The notes under the pieces are model-generated. The model was given only the letters and a program-made list of their open reading frames with translations. It searched no databases and was not told where the DNA came from. DNA of 61,988 nucleotides from Actinomycetota bacterium (GTDB lineage: Bacteria > Actinomycetota > CADDZG01 > WHSQ01), in assembly GCA_009380005.1 (NCBI GenBank), contig WHSQ01000004.1, forward strand, positions 334 through 62,321, read 5' to 3'. Of this stretch, positions 34,535-40,587 are shown piece after piece. The translations under genes were made by a program, and so were the position numbers. Position 1 is the first letter of the stretch, and each line of letters begins with the position of its first letter.

Positions 34535-34557
34535 TCACAACAGATCGACCTTAGTCC

Positions 34558-34635
34558 TGGTGGGGCGTACTAGATTCGAACTAGTGACCCCTTGCTTGTC
34601 GAGCAAGTGCTCTAACCGGGCTGAGCTAACGCCCC
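34558..34635 (-). tRNA. tRNA-Val (GAC), CCA encoded
   Basis: The cloverleaf folds fully: acceptor GGGGCGT/ACGCCCC, D-arm GCTC/GAGC with a GG in the loop, anticodon stem CTTGC/GCAAG, T-arm ACTAG/CTAGT with loop TTCGAAT, discriminator A and an encoded CCA. The anticodon loop is TCGACAA, so the anticodon is GAC (valine). Position 33, nearly always U, is C here. The usual loop would be TTGACAA. Confidence 0.9.
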
Positions 34636-34734
34636 AGGAGGCCGCAGTCTATCGGAGCCGCGCCCCCCATCGGAGCCGTCACTCTCGCTCTCGTTGCGCT
34701 GCGTCCGGAGCCTTCGAGGACTCCTAACAGGGCG

Positions 34735-35358
34735 CTAGATCATCGCTTCGACCAAGATGTGGGGGGCGGTCGGTGGAAGACCCAAACGGAGCTTGGTGAC
34801 GCTACGCACCTCGAAGCCGGCTTCCACGATCGAATCCAGCGTGCGCCGGTTCCAGTTGCACCCTCCGCTGACGCGCGTATAGAGGGGGTTCCACCGGTCC
34901 TGGAAGCGAGCGTTGCGACTCCCCTCCTCGTCCCGGACGTGCTCGACGCACCGGAAGTGGCCCCCGGGGCGGAGCACCCGTCTCACCTCGGACAGGGCGC
35001 GTCGCTGATCGGGCACCGAGCACAGCATCAACGCGATCACGATGGCGTCGGCGCTGTCATCGGCGAACGGCAACAACATCACATCGGCCACGGAGATGGA
35101 GATGGTCGCGGGTGCCTCCCGGGCCCGCAGCACGGCACGGGTCAACATCAGCGGATCCCGGTCCGAGGCGAGCACGTGCGCGCCCGGACGGTAATGGGCG
35201 AAGTTGAGCCCCGTGCCGGTGCCGAGCTCGACGACGACCCCCCGGAGATCCCCCACGAGCCGCTCTCGCCAGTCGGCGAAGCCCTTCCGGTCGAACACGC
35301 GCATCATGCGGTCGAAGAACCGCACCCTGAGCGGCGAATGTTTCGGGAACGTGGACAT
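34735..35358 (-). CDS. class I SAM-dependent methyltransferase
   Basis: A 207-residue methyltransferase with motif I VVVELGTGTGLNFAHY (about 41-56), acidic residue after strand 2 (LASDRDPLML), motif II ADVMLLPFADDSADAIV and SEVRRVLRPGGHFRCVEHV. The layout is that of the METTL7/UbiE-like group; the substrate is unknown. The ATG lies only two bases after the 3' end of tRNA-Cys on the same strand. The first residues (HSPLRVRFFDR) match the family N-terminus, so this start is credible, and tRNA 3' processing would leave an almost leaderless mRNA. Confidence 0.88.
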   Translation of the reverse strand: MSTFPKHSPLRVRFFDRMMRVFDRKGFADWRERLVGDLRGVVVELGTGTGLNFAHYRPGAHVLASDRDPLMLTRAVLRAREAPATISISVADVMLLPFADDSADAIVIALMLCSVPDQRRALSEVRRVLRPGGHFRCVEHVRDEEGSRNARFQDRWNPLYTRVSGGCNWNRRTLDSIVEAGFEVRSVTKLRLGLPPTAPHILVEAMI

Positions 35359-35360
35359 CG

Positions 35361-35432
35361 AGGCGGCGAGCGGAATCGAACCGCTGTACAGGGCTTTGCA
35401 GGCCCTTGCCTAAACCACTCGGCCACGCCGCC
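35361..35432 (-). tRNA. tRNA-Cys (GCA), CCA not encoded
   Basis: Acceptor GGCGGCG/CGCCGCC, anticodon stem AGGGC/GCCCT with loop CTGCAAA (anticodon GCA, U33 normal), T-loop TTCGATT, and the U73 discriminator required by CysRS. The 3' end is followed by CGATG, so CCA is added after transcription. The ATG in those bases starts the methyltransferase gene. Confidence 0.95.
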
Positions 35433-35514
35433 GCGGGCCAAGGTTAGCCGCGGTGCCGGGGCAACGCGCCTCGACTTGGTTAGTCTCTGGCCCCGGAAAC
35501 CACAAGGAGGACGC

Positions 35515-36114
35515 ATGACCGCTCTAGCCGAGTCCATCACCCGCCGCGCGAACGTCCAGTCGTCTCTGATGGTCGACGCCGTTCTCGTGATCCTCGGGAG
35601 CCTCTTGATGACTCTTCTCGCGCAGCTCTCGATCAAGCTCCCGTTCACACCCGTCCCCATCACCGGCCAGACCCTGGGCGTGCTGATCATCGGAGGCTCC
35701 TTCGGCGTCGCGAGGGGGGCCGCGTCGATGGCCCTCTACCTTCTGTTCATCCTGGCCGACCTCCCATTCGGAGCTGGATGGGAGGGGGGCGCCCACCTCC
35801 TCTCCCTCTCGTCGGCCACCGGCGGATACCTGTTCGGTTTCGTGATCGCTGCGGCCATGATCGGCCGACTCGCGGAGCGGGGCTGGGACAGGAACCCGGC
35901 CACGGCGGTTGCCGCTTTCGTGCTGGGCGAGATCATCATCTTCGGGCTTGGGGTCGCGTGGCTTGCGCAGGCCTTCGGGATGAGCGCGAGCCAGGCCCTC
36001 GACGCGGGCTTCTACCCGTTCGTCCTCGGAGACATCCTGAAGGTGCTGCTCGCAGCCGCCGCCCTGCCGGCGGCCTGGCGCCTGGTCAACCGGGGCGGGC
36101 CGAGCACGGAGTAG
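35515..36114 (+). CDS. bioY: biotin transporter BioY
   Basis: The substrate-binding S component of an ECF-type biotin importer. The 199-residue protein has six helices and the family blocks LSIKLPFTPVPITGQTLGVL, GARGAA-type GVARGAASMALYLLF, GGYLFGFVIAAAMIGRLAER and FYPFVLGDILKVLLAAA. A perfect AGGAGG lies four bases before the ATG at 35515. The open frame upstream runs through the tRNA-Cys and is not coding. No bioMN ATPase or T-component is adjacent, so it works alone or with a shared module. A perfect inverted repeat follows it. Confidence 0.96.
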   Translation: MTALAESITRRANVQSSLMVDAVLVILGSLLMTLLAQLSIKLPFTPVPITGQTLGVLIIGGSFGVARGAASMALYLLFILADLPFGAGWEGGAHLLSLSSATGGYLFGFVIAAAMIGRLAERGWDRNPATAVAAFVLGEIIIFGLGVAWLAQAFGMSASQALDAGFYPFVLGDILKVLLAAAALPAAWRLVNRGGPSTE

Positions 36115-36139
36115 CCGAGCCACGCCCTCGTGCAACACG

Positions 36140-36163
36140 AAGCCCGCCCTCTAGGGCGGGCTT
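36140..36163 (+). terminator. bidirectional hairpin after bioY
   Basis: AAGCCCGCCCT (36140-36150) is an exact inverted repeat of AGGGCGGGCTT (36153-36163) with CT between, 26 bases after the bioY stop. There is no T run beyond TT. It is the strongest palindrome in the region. Confidence 0.65.
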
Positions 36164-36358
36164 GGGAGGGTGGGTCGAAGAGCTGGCAGGCGACGACAAC
36201 GGAGCAAACGCTTTGCGGGCAGAAACGGATCTGCCAACCCTCCGACCCTCCTTGGGGGACCTACACCTACCCAGCCCAAACTCGGACCTAAACCCCAGAG
36301 TGGGAAAAAAATCCCCTCGAAACGGAAGACGGGCGTCTGAGGGGGGACGTGGGGGCTT

Positions 36359-36375
36359 GCCCGGGGCTGCCGGGC
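36359..36375 (-). terminator. possible hairpin terminator of the TetR gene
   Basis: GCCCGG and CCGGGC (36359-36364 and 36370-36375) form a six-pair stem with a five-base loop, 20 bases past the tetR stop on the minus strand. A GGGATTTTTTTCCC stretch lies a further 50 bases on (minus strand), outside the normal terminator geometry. Between 36164 and 36358 I see no coding sequence. Confidence 0.35.
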
Positions 36376-36394
36376 CCAGACGGACCGCATCCCG

Positions 36395-36991
36395 CTAGTC
36401 GGCGCCGTCCTCGAGCATCGACATCGTCACGGTCAGGCGCCGGCCTACCTCGAACAGCGACTCTGCTCGGGCATGATCTCCGTCCAACTGCGTCAAGAGA
36501 TCGACCCCCAGATACAGCGCGACGAGCGCGAACGCCAGATCCCGGGGCTGAACGAGTTCGCGAACGAACGTTCCCTCGATCGCCCGAGCGATCGCACCCT
36601 CGGCGAGATCGATCCAGGGTTGCATCCGAGCGACGATCTCCGGACCCAACGACGGTTCCGTCAGGCTTCCTGCGATCAACTCGCTCAGAACCGTGATGTG
36701 CCCGGCCTCGAGATCTTCTCGATAGAGCCGGGCGGCGACCTCGATCAGATCGCGCGCATCGGCGGCATCCCGCATCGCTTCTTCGTAGTGCTCGCGTCTC
36801 TCCATAGCCGCTCGATCGAGCGCGGCCAGCAAGAGGTCGTTGATCGTGCCGAAGTGATAGAAGATCAGCGCTTGGTTGAGACCTCCGCGTCGTGCGATCG
36901 TGCGCGCCGAGGTTCCGGCGAAGCCGTCGACGCGCAACGTCTCCAACGTCGCGTCGATGATGCGTTCCTTGGTGGGACGGTCGCCGGTCAT
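36395..36991 (-). CDS. TetR-family transcriptional regulator
   Basis: A 198-residue repressor-type protein. The N-terminal helix-turn-helix is ERIIDATLETLRVDGFAGTS then ARTIARRGGLNQALIFYHFG (about 8-47), with the family YHF signature. The rest is an alpha-helical ligand/dimer domain with no recognisable ligand. A 14-bp palindrome, TGAGCATCTGCTCA, lies 20 bases upstream of the ATG and is the obvious operator, so it probably represses itself. No divergent target gene is close, so the regulated function is unknown. Confidence 0.94.
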   Translation of the reverse strand: MTGDRPTKERIIDATLETLRVDGFAGTSARTIARRGGLNQALIFYHFGTINDLLLAALDRAAMERREHYEEAMRDAADARDLIEVAARLYREDLEAGHITVLSELIAGSLTEPSLGPEIVARMQPWIDLAEGAIARAIEGTFVRELVQPRDLAFALVALYLGVDLLTQLDGDHARAESLFEVGRRLTVTMSMLEDGAD

Positions 36992-37010
36992 GGATCCCGC
37001 CCATCTCGAC

Positions 37011-37024
37011 TGAGCATCTGCTCA
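37011..37024. promoter_or_regulatory. probable TetR operator
   Basis: TGAGCA-TC-TGCTCA has perfect six-base arms and sits between the tetR start (36991) and upstream DNA. Position and symmetry fit self-repression by a TetR dimer. Confidence 0.6.
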
Positions 37025-37053
37025 ACGTAGAGGCGAGGGGCCTACGAATCAAG

Positions 37054-37254
37054 CTATGGAGTCGGCGTCGCTGAAGGCGCGGGGGTGGACTCCCGGCCCG
37101 CCGTCCCGGCCGGTGACGGCAACGCGGTCAGCTTGCGGGCGATCACCGTGACGATGTCCGAGCCCTCGCGGCACGCGGCTCGAGCCTTGACGAAGTTCCG
37201 CACTTTGCCGGTGGAGAAGAGCAACTCGGGTTCAACGATCTCGTCTTCACTCAC
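37054..37254 (-). CDS. small protein of unknown function
   Basis: A 66-residue frame from a GTG, EDEIVEPELLFSTGKVRNFV then KARAACREGSDIVTVIARKL, with a Pro/Ser/Thr-rich C-terminus. The codons upstream stay open to 37335 and read like protein (VEVGEYYEADPNIQIIV), but no start codon occurs there. The next in-frame codon upstream is the TAG of the 38331-37336 gene. So either the GTG is the start, without a ribosome site, or this was once part of a longer product. Low confidence that it is expressed as drawn. Confidence 0.4.
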   Translation of the reverse strand: MSEDEIVEPELLFSTGKVRNFVKARAACREGSDIVTVIARKLTALPSPAGTAGRESTPAPSATPTP

Positions 37255-37335
37255 GATGATCTGGATGTTCGGATCCGCCTCGTAGTACTCGCCTACCTCG
37301 ACGGGTGTCGATGTTGCTGACCCGCCATCGTCTTC

Positions 37336-38331
37336 CTAGAAGTAGAACAGCACCGAGAGGATGCGCGACGTGAACGAAGCGCCTTCCGGCTCGACGGCTG
37401 GTTCCCGATCGGGGTGAGGATCCGGTTGCGGCCTCGGCGCCGTGGGCTCGGAGCGCGGCGCCCGAAGACCGCGTATCCCCCTCAGGTGCTGCCAATCCGA
37501 CGGACTCATAAGGGGTAGGTCGTAGAGGCTCGCTCCCACGGCTCGTTTCTCCCGAACTGCTCTGGTGAAGGCCTTGATCTCGGCTCTCGACGCGTCGCCG
37601 GCGAGACCGCCGATGACGTGGATCGGTACGCGTGGATCACCGGTCTCGGCGCGGATGATCCTGAGTGAGTGCTTCGTGTACCCGTAGACCTTCCGGTAGC
37701 CGTGCGTGCGGAACGTGAAGTACGACATGGGCAGGAACACGTCGTAGACCTTGGCCACCCGGCGATACGGGAAATTGGGCCAGTACGTCTGGGTCTTGGG
37801 ATCCGGGATGATCGCTCCCAGTGGGTAGCCACGTCCAACCGCGGAACGGATCTCTTTGGACAACGAAAGGAGACGTCCGTTCCGCTTCGAGATCTTCCCA
37901 ACGTTGTCGGCTTCGATATCCATGGCGAACGAGTCGAACGAGTGCCCCTTCGGACTGACGTAGCGGATCGCCTTCATCGAGCGCCGAAGATCGACCTGGA
38001 CCTTCTGGAACGAAGGGACGTACCAAGCGACGACCTTCATGTCGACGGCGTGGGCGGCCTCGAGGAGATCCCCGGTCTCGTCCCTGAACATGATGTCCCT
38101 GCGCCGCTGGTAGTTAGACGTCTGCAGGTAAAGGGTCCGTACTCCCTTGGACCGTAGCCTCGCAACCGTGGCCTTCGGCCGCCTCCAGGGCTTACGGTCG
38201 TAGATGTCCAGCCAGGAAGCGAGTCCTTCGTAGGGACCCGTCCTGGACTTGGCGCGCGCGGAAGCCGGCGCGACCATCGTGCCGAGCACGAGCGCGACGC
38301 ACAGAAGGATGGTTGCAAAACGCACTGACAC
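37336..38331 (-). CDS. secreted TIM-barrel protein, putative glycoside hydrolase
   Basis: A 331-residue exported protein. The signal peptide FATILLCVALVLGTMVAPASA follows the GTG at 38331. The barrel includes ASWLDIYDRKPWRRPKATVA, RLRSKGVRTLYLQTSNYQ, DMKVVAWYVPSF, FDSFAMDIEADN, LGAIIPDPKTQTYWPNF and YDVFLPMSYF, a pattern typical of DUF4015/GHL-like putative glycoside hydrolases with acidic residues at strand ends. After about residue 290 there is a Pro/Glu-rich linker. The GTG is preceded by TACCTT plus six bases (leaderless pattern); the frame itself is open to 38391. Confidence 0.75.
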   Translation of the reverse strand: MSVRFATILLCVALVLGTMVAPASARAKSRTGPYEGLASWLDIYDRKPWRRPKATVARLRSKGVRTLYLQTSNYQRRRDIMFRDETGDLLEAAHAVDMKVVAWYVPSFQKVQVDLRRSMKAIRYVSPKGHSFDSFAMDIEADNVGKISKRNGRLLSLSKEIRSAVGRGYPLGAIIPDPKTQTYWPNFPYRRVAKVYDVFLPMSYFTFRTHGYRKVYGYTKHSLRIIRAETGDPRVPIHVIGGLAGDASRAEIKAFTRAVREKRAVGASLYDLPLMSPSDWQHLRGIRGLRAPRSEPTAPRPQPDPHPDREPAVEPEGASFTSRILSVLFYF

Positions 38332-38343
38332 AACCCCAAGGTA
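38332..38343 (-). promoter_or_regulatory. leaderless -10 element of the TIM-barrel gene
   Basis: Minus strand TACCTT (38343-38338), six bases, then GTG at 38331. It is located in a locally AT-richer stretch, with no ribosome site. Confidence 0.45.
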
Positions 38344-38414
38344 TGGAGGACGAACGATCCTCAGCGATACGTAACTTCTGAAAACAAGCACAACCCGGGA
38401 CCCGGAGGCCGGAT

Positions 38415-38810
38415 CTGGACAAGAAAACCTTCACCACAGCCGCCGCCAAGTACATAGCTAATCCGATCGTGAAACGGGTCGCCGGGCACGTGCCCTGGTG
38501 GGTATTGCTGGAGACGCGTGGTCGCAGGAGCGGCGAGCCGCGCCGCACGCCGGTCACGAACGGCTTACGGGGCACCACGCTATGGATCGTCGCCGAGCAT
38601 GGCCACGGAGCCAACTACGTCAAGAACATCGAGGCCGATCCGCGCGTGCGGGTCCTCGTTCAGGGCCGATGGCGAGACGGCATCGCACACATCCTGGAGG
38701 ACGACGATCCCCTTGCGCGACAGAAGACGCTGGGTCGAAACCTCAACAGCGCCCTGGTGCGCATCGCCGGAACGGAGCTCTTGTCGATCCGGATCGACCT
38801 CGAGCCCTAG
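38415..38810 (+). CDS. DDN-family nitroreductase-like protein, likely CTG start
   Basis: A 131-residue protein of the deazaflavin (F420)-dependent nitroreductase family; members reduce quinones or nitro compounds with F420H2. The split-barrel core is WWVLLETRGRRSGEPRRTPV then NGLRGTTLWIVAEHGHGANY and WDLNLRADPRVRVLVQ-like VKNIEADPRVRVLVQGRW. The first standard start codon is GTG 38469, which cuts off the normal family N-terminus. Eighteen codons upstream, CTG 38415 begins LDKKTFTTAAAKYIANPIVK, which looks like that N-terminus and has GGAGG six bases before it. I therefore propose CTG initiation. Confidence 0.75.
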   Translation: MDKKTFTTAAAKYIANPIVKRVAGHVPWWVLLETRGRRSGEPRRTPVTNGLRGTTLWIVAEHGHGANYVKNIEADPRVRVLVQGRWRDGIAHILEDDDPLARQKTLGRNLNSALVRIAGTELLSIRIDLEP

Positions 38811-38830
38811 GGAGAGCGCCAAACGCTCCG

Positions 38831-39628
38831 TCAATCGAACTCGTAGACCTCTCTCTTGAGCGCCGCCTGCTTCAACTTCGGATCGTTGCGATCGATGTAG
38901 GCCTGTACGAACAGGAAGGCTCCGACGAGGAGCGCGAGGGATATCGGGAACGCCATCGTCTCCACCGTCGTCAGCGCCGTACTCAACAGCTCCCCTTGCG
39001 CGCTGTTCGGTTGCCGCATCTCCCCCAGCTCCAGGGAGAGTTGGGGCCCGGCCACGTCCCCATCCGCCTCCGTGGCCGGGTCCACCAACACCGACGGCCG
39101 GCTCGTCGTCGTCTCGACCGGGAACACGCTGGGGCGCCGAAGCGAGTCGTCGTACGTCGAGGTCTGAGCCTGCCGAGGGTTCGGGGAAGTTCGGGTGCGC
39201 TCGGTGGCGCCGGCGCTGTCGTCGCTCCGATCGCGACTGCGATCGTCGTGCCGGCTCCCGCCATCGGCGCCGGGATCTGGTGTCGCGCCGCCATCGTTGC
39301 CGCCGCCTCCGCCCTTGTTCGTCCCGGTGTGCCCGCCGGCGTTCCCGGAAGCTTTCCCGTTGCTCTTGCCGTAGGCGTTCCCCGTGCCGCTCCCGCTCTC
39401 GCCGTCGGCGGCATCGGTGGCCTTTCCTCCCTTGTCGTCACAGACGGCCGCCGGGCCGGCCTTGGTGGGCTTCTTGTCGCATTGGCTCCCCACGGCGGGC
39501 GCCGCCCCTCCCACGATCGTGACCAGAACGAAGGCGGCGGCCGCGAGGTAGCGCAGCCGCGGAGCTCGAGGCGGCCGCGGTTCGAGGCCCCCGTCGGGGC
39601 TCTCGTCCGATCCCGACTTGTGCGTCAT
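38831..39628 (-). CDS. secreted low-complexity protein with anchored tail, family member 2
   Basis: A 265-residue protein that starts at ATG 39628 (GGAGG six bases upstream). A hydrophobic export segment (LRYLAAAAFVLVTIVGGAAPAVG) is followed by a disordered Gly/Asn/Lys/Asp-rich stretch (about 50-205). The C-terminal helix is MAFPISLALLVGAFLFVQ and the tail AYIDRNDPKLKQAALKREVY-EFD. The helix and tail match the protein at 6936-7646 (FAFP...LVAGFVLVQ, IDRADPKL, Y-SF-N). The function is unknown; topology suggests an outside disordered domain on a short cytoplasmic anchor. Confidence 0.75.
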   Translation of the reverse strand: MTHKSGSDESPDGGLEPRPPRAPRLRYLAAAAFVLVTIVGGAAPAVGSQCDKKPTKAGPAAVCDDKGGKATDAADGESGSGTGNAYGKSNGKASGNAGGHTGTNKGGGGGNDGGATPDPGADGGSRHDDRSRDRSDDSAGATERTRTSPNPRQAQTSTYDDSLRRPSVFPVETTTSRPSVLVDPATEADGDVAGPQLSLELGEMRQPNSAQGELLSTALTTVETMAFPISLALLVGAFLFVQAYIDRNDPKLKQAALKREVYEFD

Positions 39629-39738
39629 CGCAGGCCTCCATACCGGTGTGGTATTTCCTTCCATATAGGTAATCGGGCGCCGGGCGAGCCCGGCGGATAC
39701 GCAAGAGCGGCAAGGTCCCCTGCGTCGTCTACGTATCG

Positions 39739-39760
39739 CCTCTGTGCTTTCGCACAAAGG
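39739..39760 (-). other. hairpin with GAAA tetraloop
   Basis: On the minus strand CCTTTGTGC and GCACAGAGG pair over nine positions (one G-U) around a GAAA loop. It is 15 bases after the stop of the serine hydrolase gene and 110 bases before the start of the 39628 gene, so it could be a terminator or a 5' leader element. A related hairpin with the shared strand GCACAGAGG lies at 46404-46430. Confidence 0.5.
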
Positions 39761-39775
39761 CCGCCCTTTCCTCTT

Positions 39776-40552
39776 TCAGGATGTCGCCGGCCTCGGCAGG
39801 TCCCGCATCAATCGCGAGAAGATCCCTCGCAGCGTGTCGGTGCCGTAACCGTGGCTCGGACTGTTGGTGATCATGACCGCATAGCTGATCTTCAGATCGT
39901 CTCGCCGGATGAAAGCAACCTGGTGGCACACCGCTCCCGTCCCCGAGCCCCATCCACCCTTGAAGAAGTATCGCCAGTTGGGACGCTCCACCTCGCCGAT
40001 CCCCCACCGCTGGGACTCGACGATGTGGGACAAGAGATTGCGGGCATAGCGTTCGTGACGGTCGGGGATGTAACGGGGCAGGGTTGACATGAACCGTGAT
40101 TGTTCCGCCGCGTTCACGAGGCTGAGGCCCCACGGGCTGTAAACGAATCGGAAGCTGTCCATACCGGCGTCTCTTGCTAATCGCTCCATCCCCCGCCTCC
40201 CGACGATGTCTCTGACCCGGCTCGCCGCGGTGTTGTCGGAGCGTCTGATCATCGGTCCGAGGAGCGACCGGTCGTAGTCGGTGAGCGATCGGCCTCGGAC
40301 CGAAGGGCGGCGCAAGTAAGCCGCCATGAACATCACCTTGAGCACGCTGGCTGCGGCGACGTCCCTCTGCGCCCGGTAGCCGTGGAACCGCCTCCGCTCG
40401 TCCAAGACCGCGAAGCTGACCGAGCCCGAGCGGGTACCCGCGTAGGCGATCGCCTTGCGCATGCGTTGGCGCCACGTCGTGGCTCGAGCCGGACCCATGA
40501 GAGAGGCGAGGACCAGGGTGACGAGAACTACGACCGAGGCGACGCGGCGCAT
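39776..40552 (-). CDS. secreted serine hydrolase, beta-lactamase class A-like
   Basis: A 258-residue exported protein with signal peptide VASVVVLVTLVLASLMGPARA. The penicillin-recognising triad of motifs is complete: S69-V-L-K72, S105-D106-N107 and K198-G199-G200 in YFFKGGWGSG. It may be a peptidase/transpeptidase-like cell-wall enzyme or a beta-lactamase; the classic class A ExxLN motif is not obvious, so resistance should not be assumed. The ATG is preceded by TAGCAT plus six bases and is transcribed divergently from the DAO-Rieske gene. Confidence 0.9.
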   Translation of the reverse strand: MRRVASVVVLVTLVLASLMGPARATTWRQRMRKAIAYAGTRSGSVSFAVLDERRRFHGYRAQRDVAAASVLKVMFMAAYLRRPSVRGRSLTDYDRSLLGPMIRRSDNTAASRVRDIVGRRGMERLARDAGMDSFRFVYSPWGLSLVNAAEQSRFMSTLPRYIPDRHERYARNLLSHIVESQRWGIGEVERPNWRYFFKGGWGSGTGAVCHQVAFIRRDDLKISYAVMITNSPSHGYGTDTLRGIFSRLMRDLPRPATS

Positions 40553-40558
40553 ACCTCG

Positions 40559-40581
40559 ATGCTAGCCGCGTCGCCTAGCAT
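40559..40581. promoter_or_regulatory. symmetrical divergent leaderless promoters
   Basis: ATGCTAG (40559-40565) and CTAGCAT (40575-40581) are perfect inverted arms nine bases apart. Each strand therefore reads TAGCAT exactly six bases before a start codon: ATG 40552 on minus and GTG 40588 on plus. The only intergenic DNA is 35 bases. Both -10 elements sit in one palindrome that could also bind a regulator. Confidence 0.6.
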
Positions 40582-40587
40582 GTCGCC

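Noticed and set aside
34759-35514. N-terminal extension of the BioY frame through the methyltransferase and tRNA-Cys region
   Set aside because: It would run across a tRNA and antisense to a good gene; AGGAGG before ATG 35515 and the BioY N-terminus mark the real start.
36295-36315. GGGAAAAAAATCCC read as an intrinsic terminator
   Set aside because: The A run is in the loop and the stem is only three pairs; geometry does not fit.
39730-39765. Cyclic di-GMP (GEMM-I) riboswitch suggested by GCACAGAGG
   Set aside because: The required GCACAGGGCAAACC-like core and the GCAAAGCC segment are absent. It was kept only as an unexplained hairpin.
39776-40552. Annotation of the serine hydrolase as a class A beta-lactamase
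   Set aside because: SxxK, SDN and KGG motifs are shared with peptidases and transpeptidases, and I cannot find a convincing ExxLN motif.
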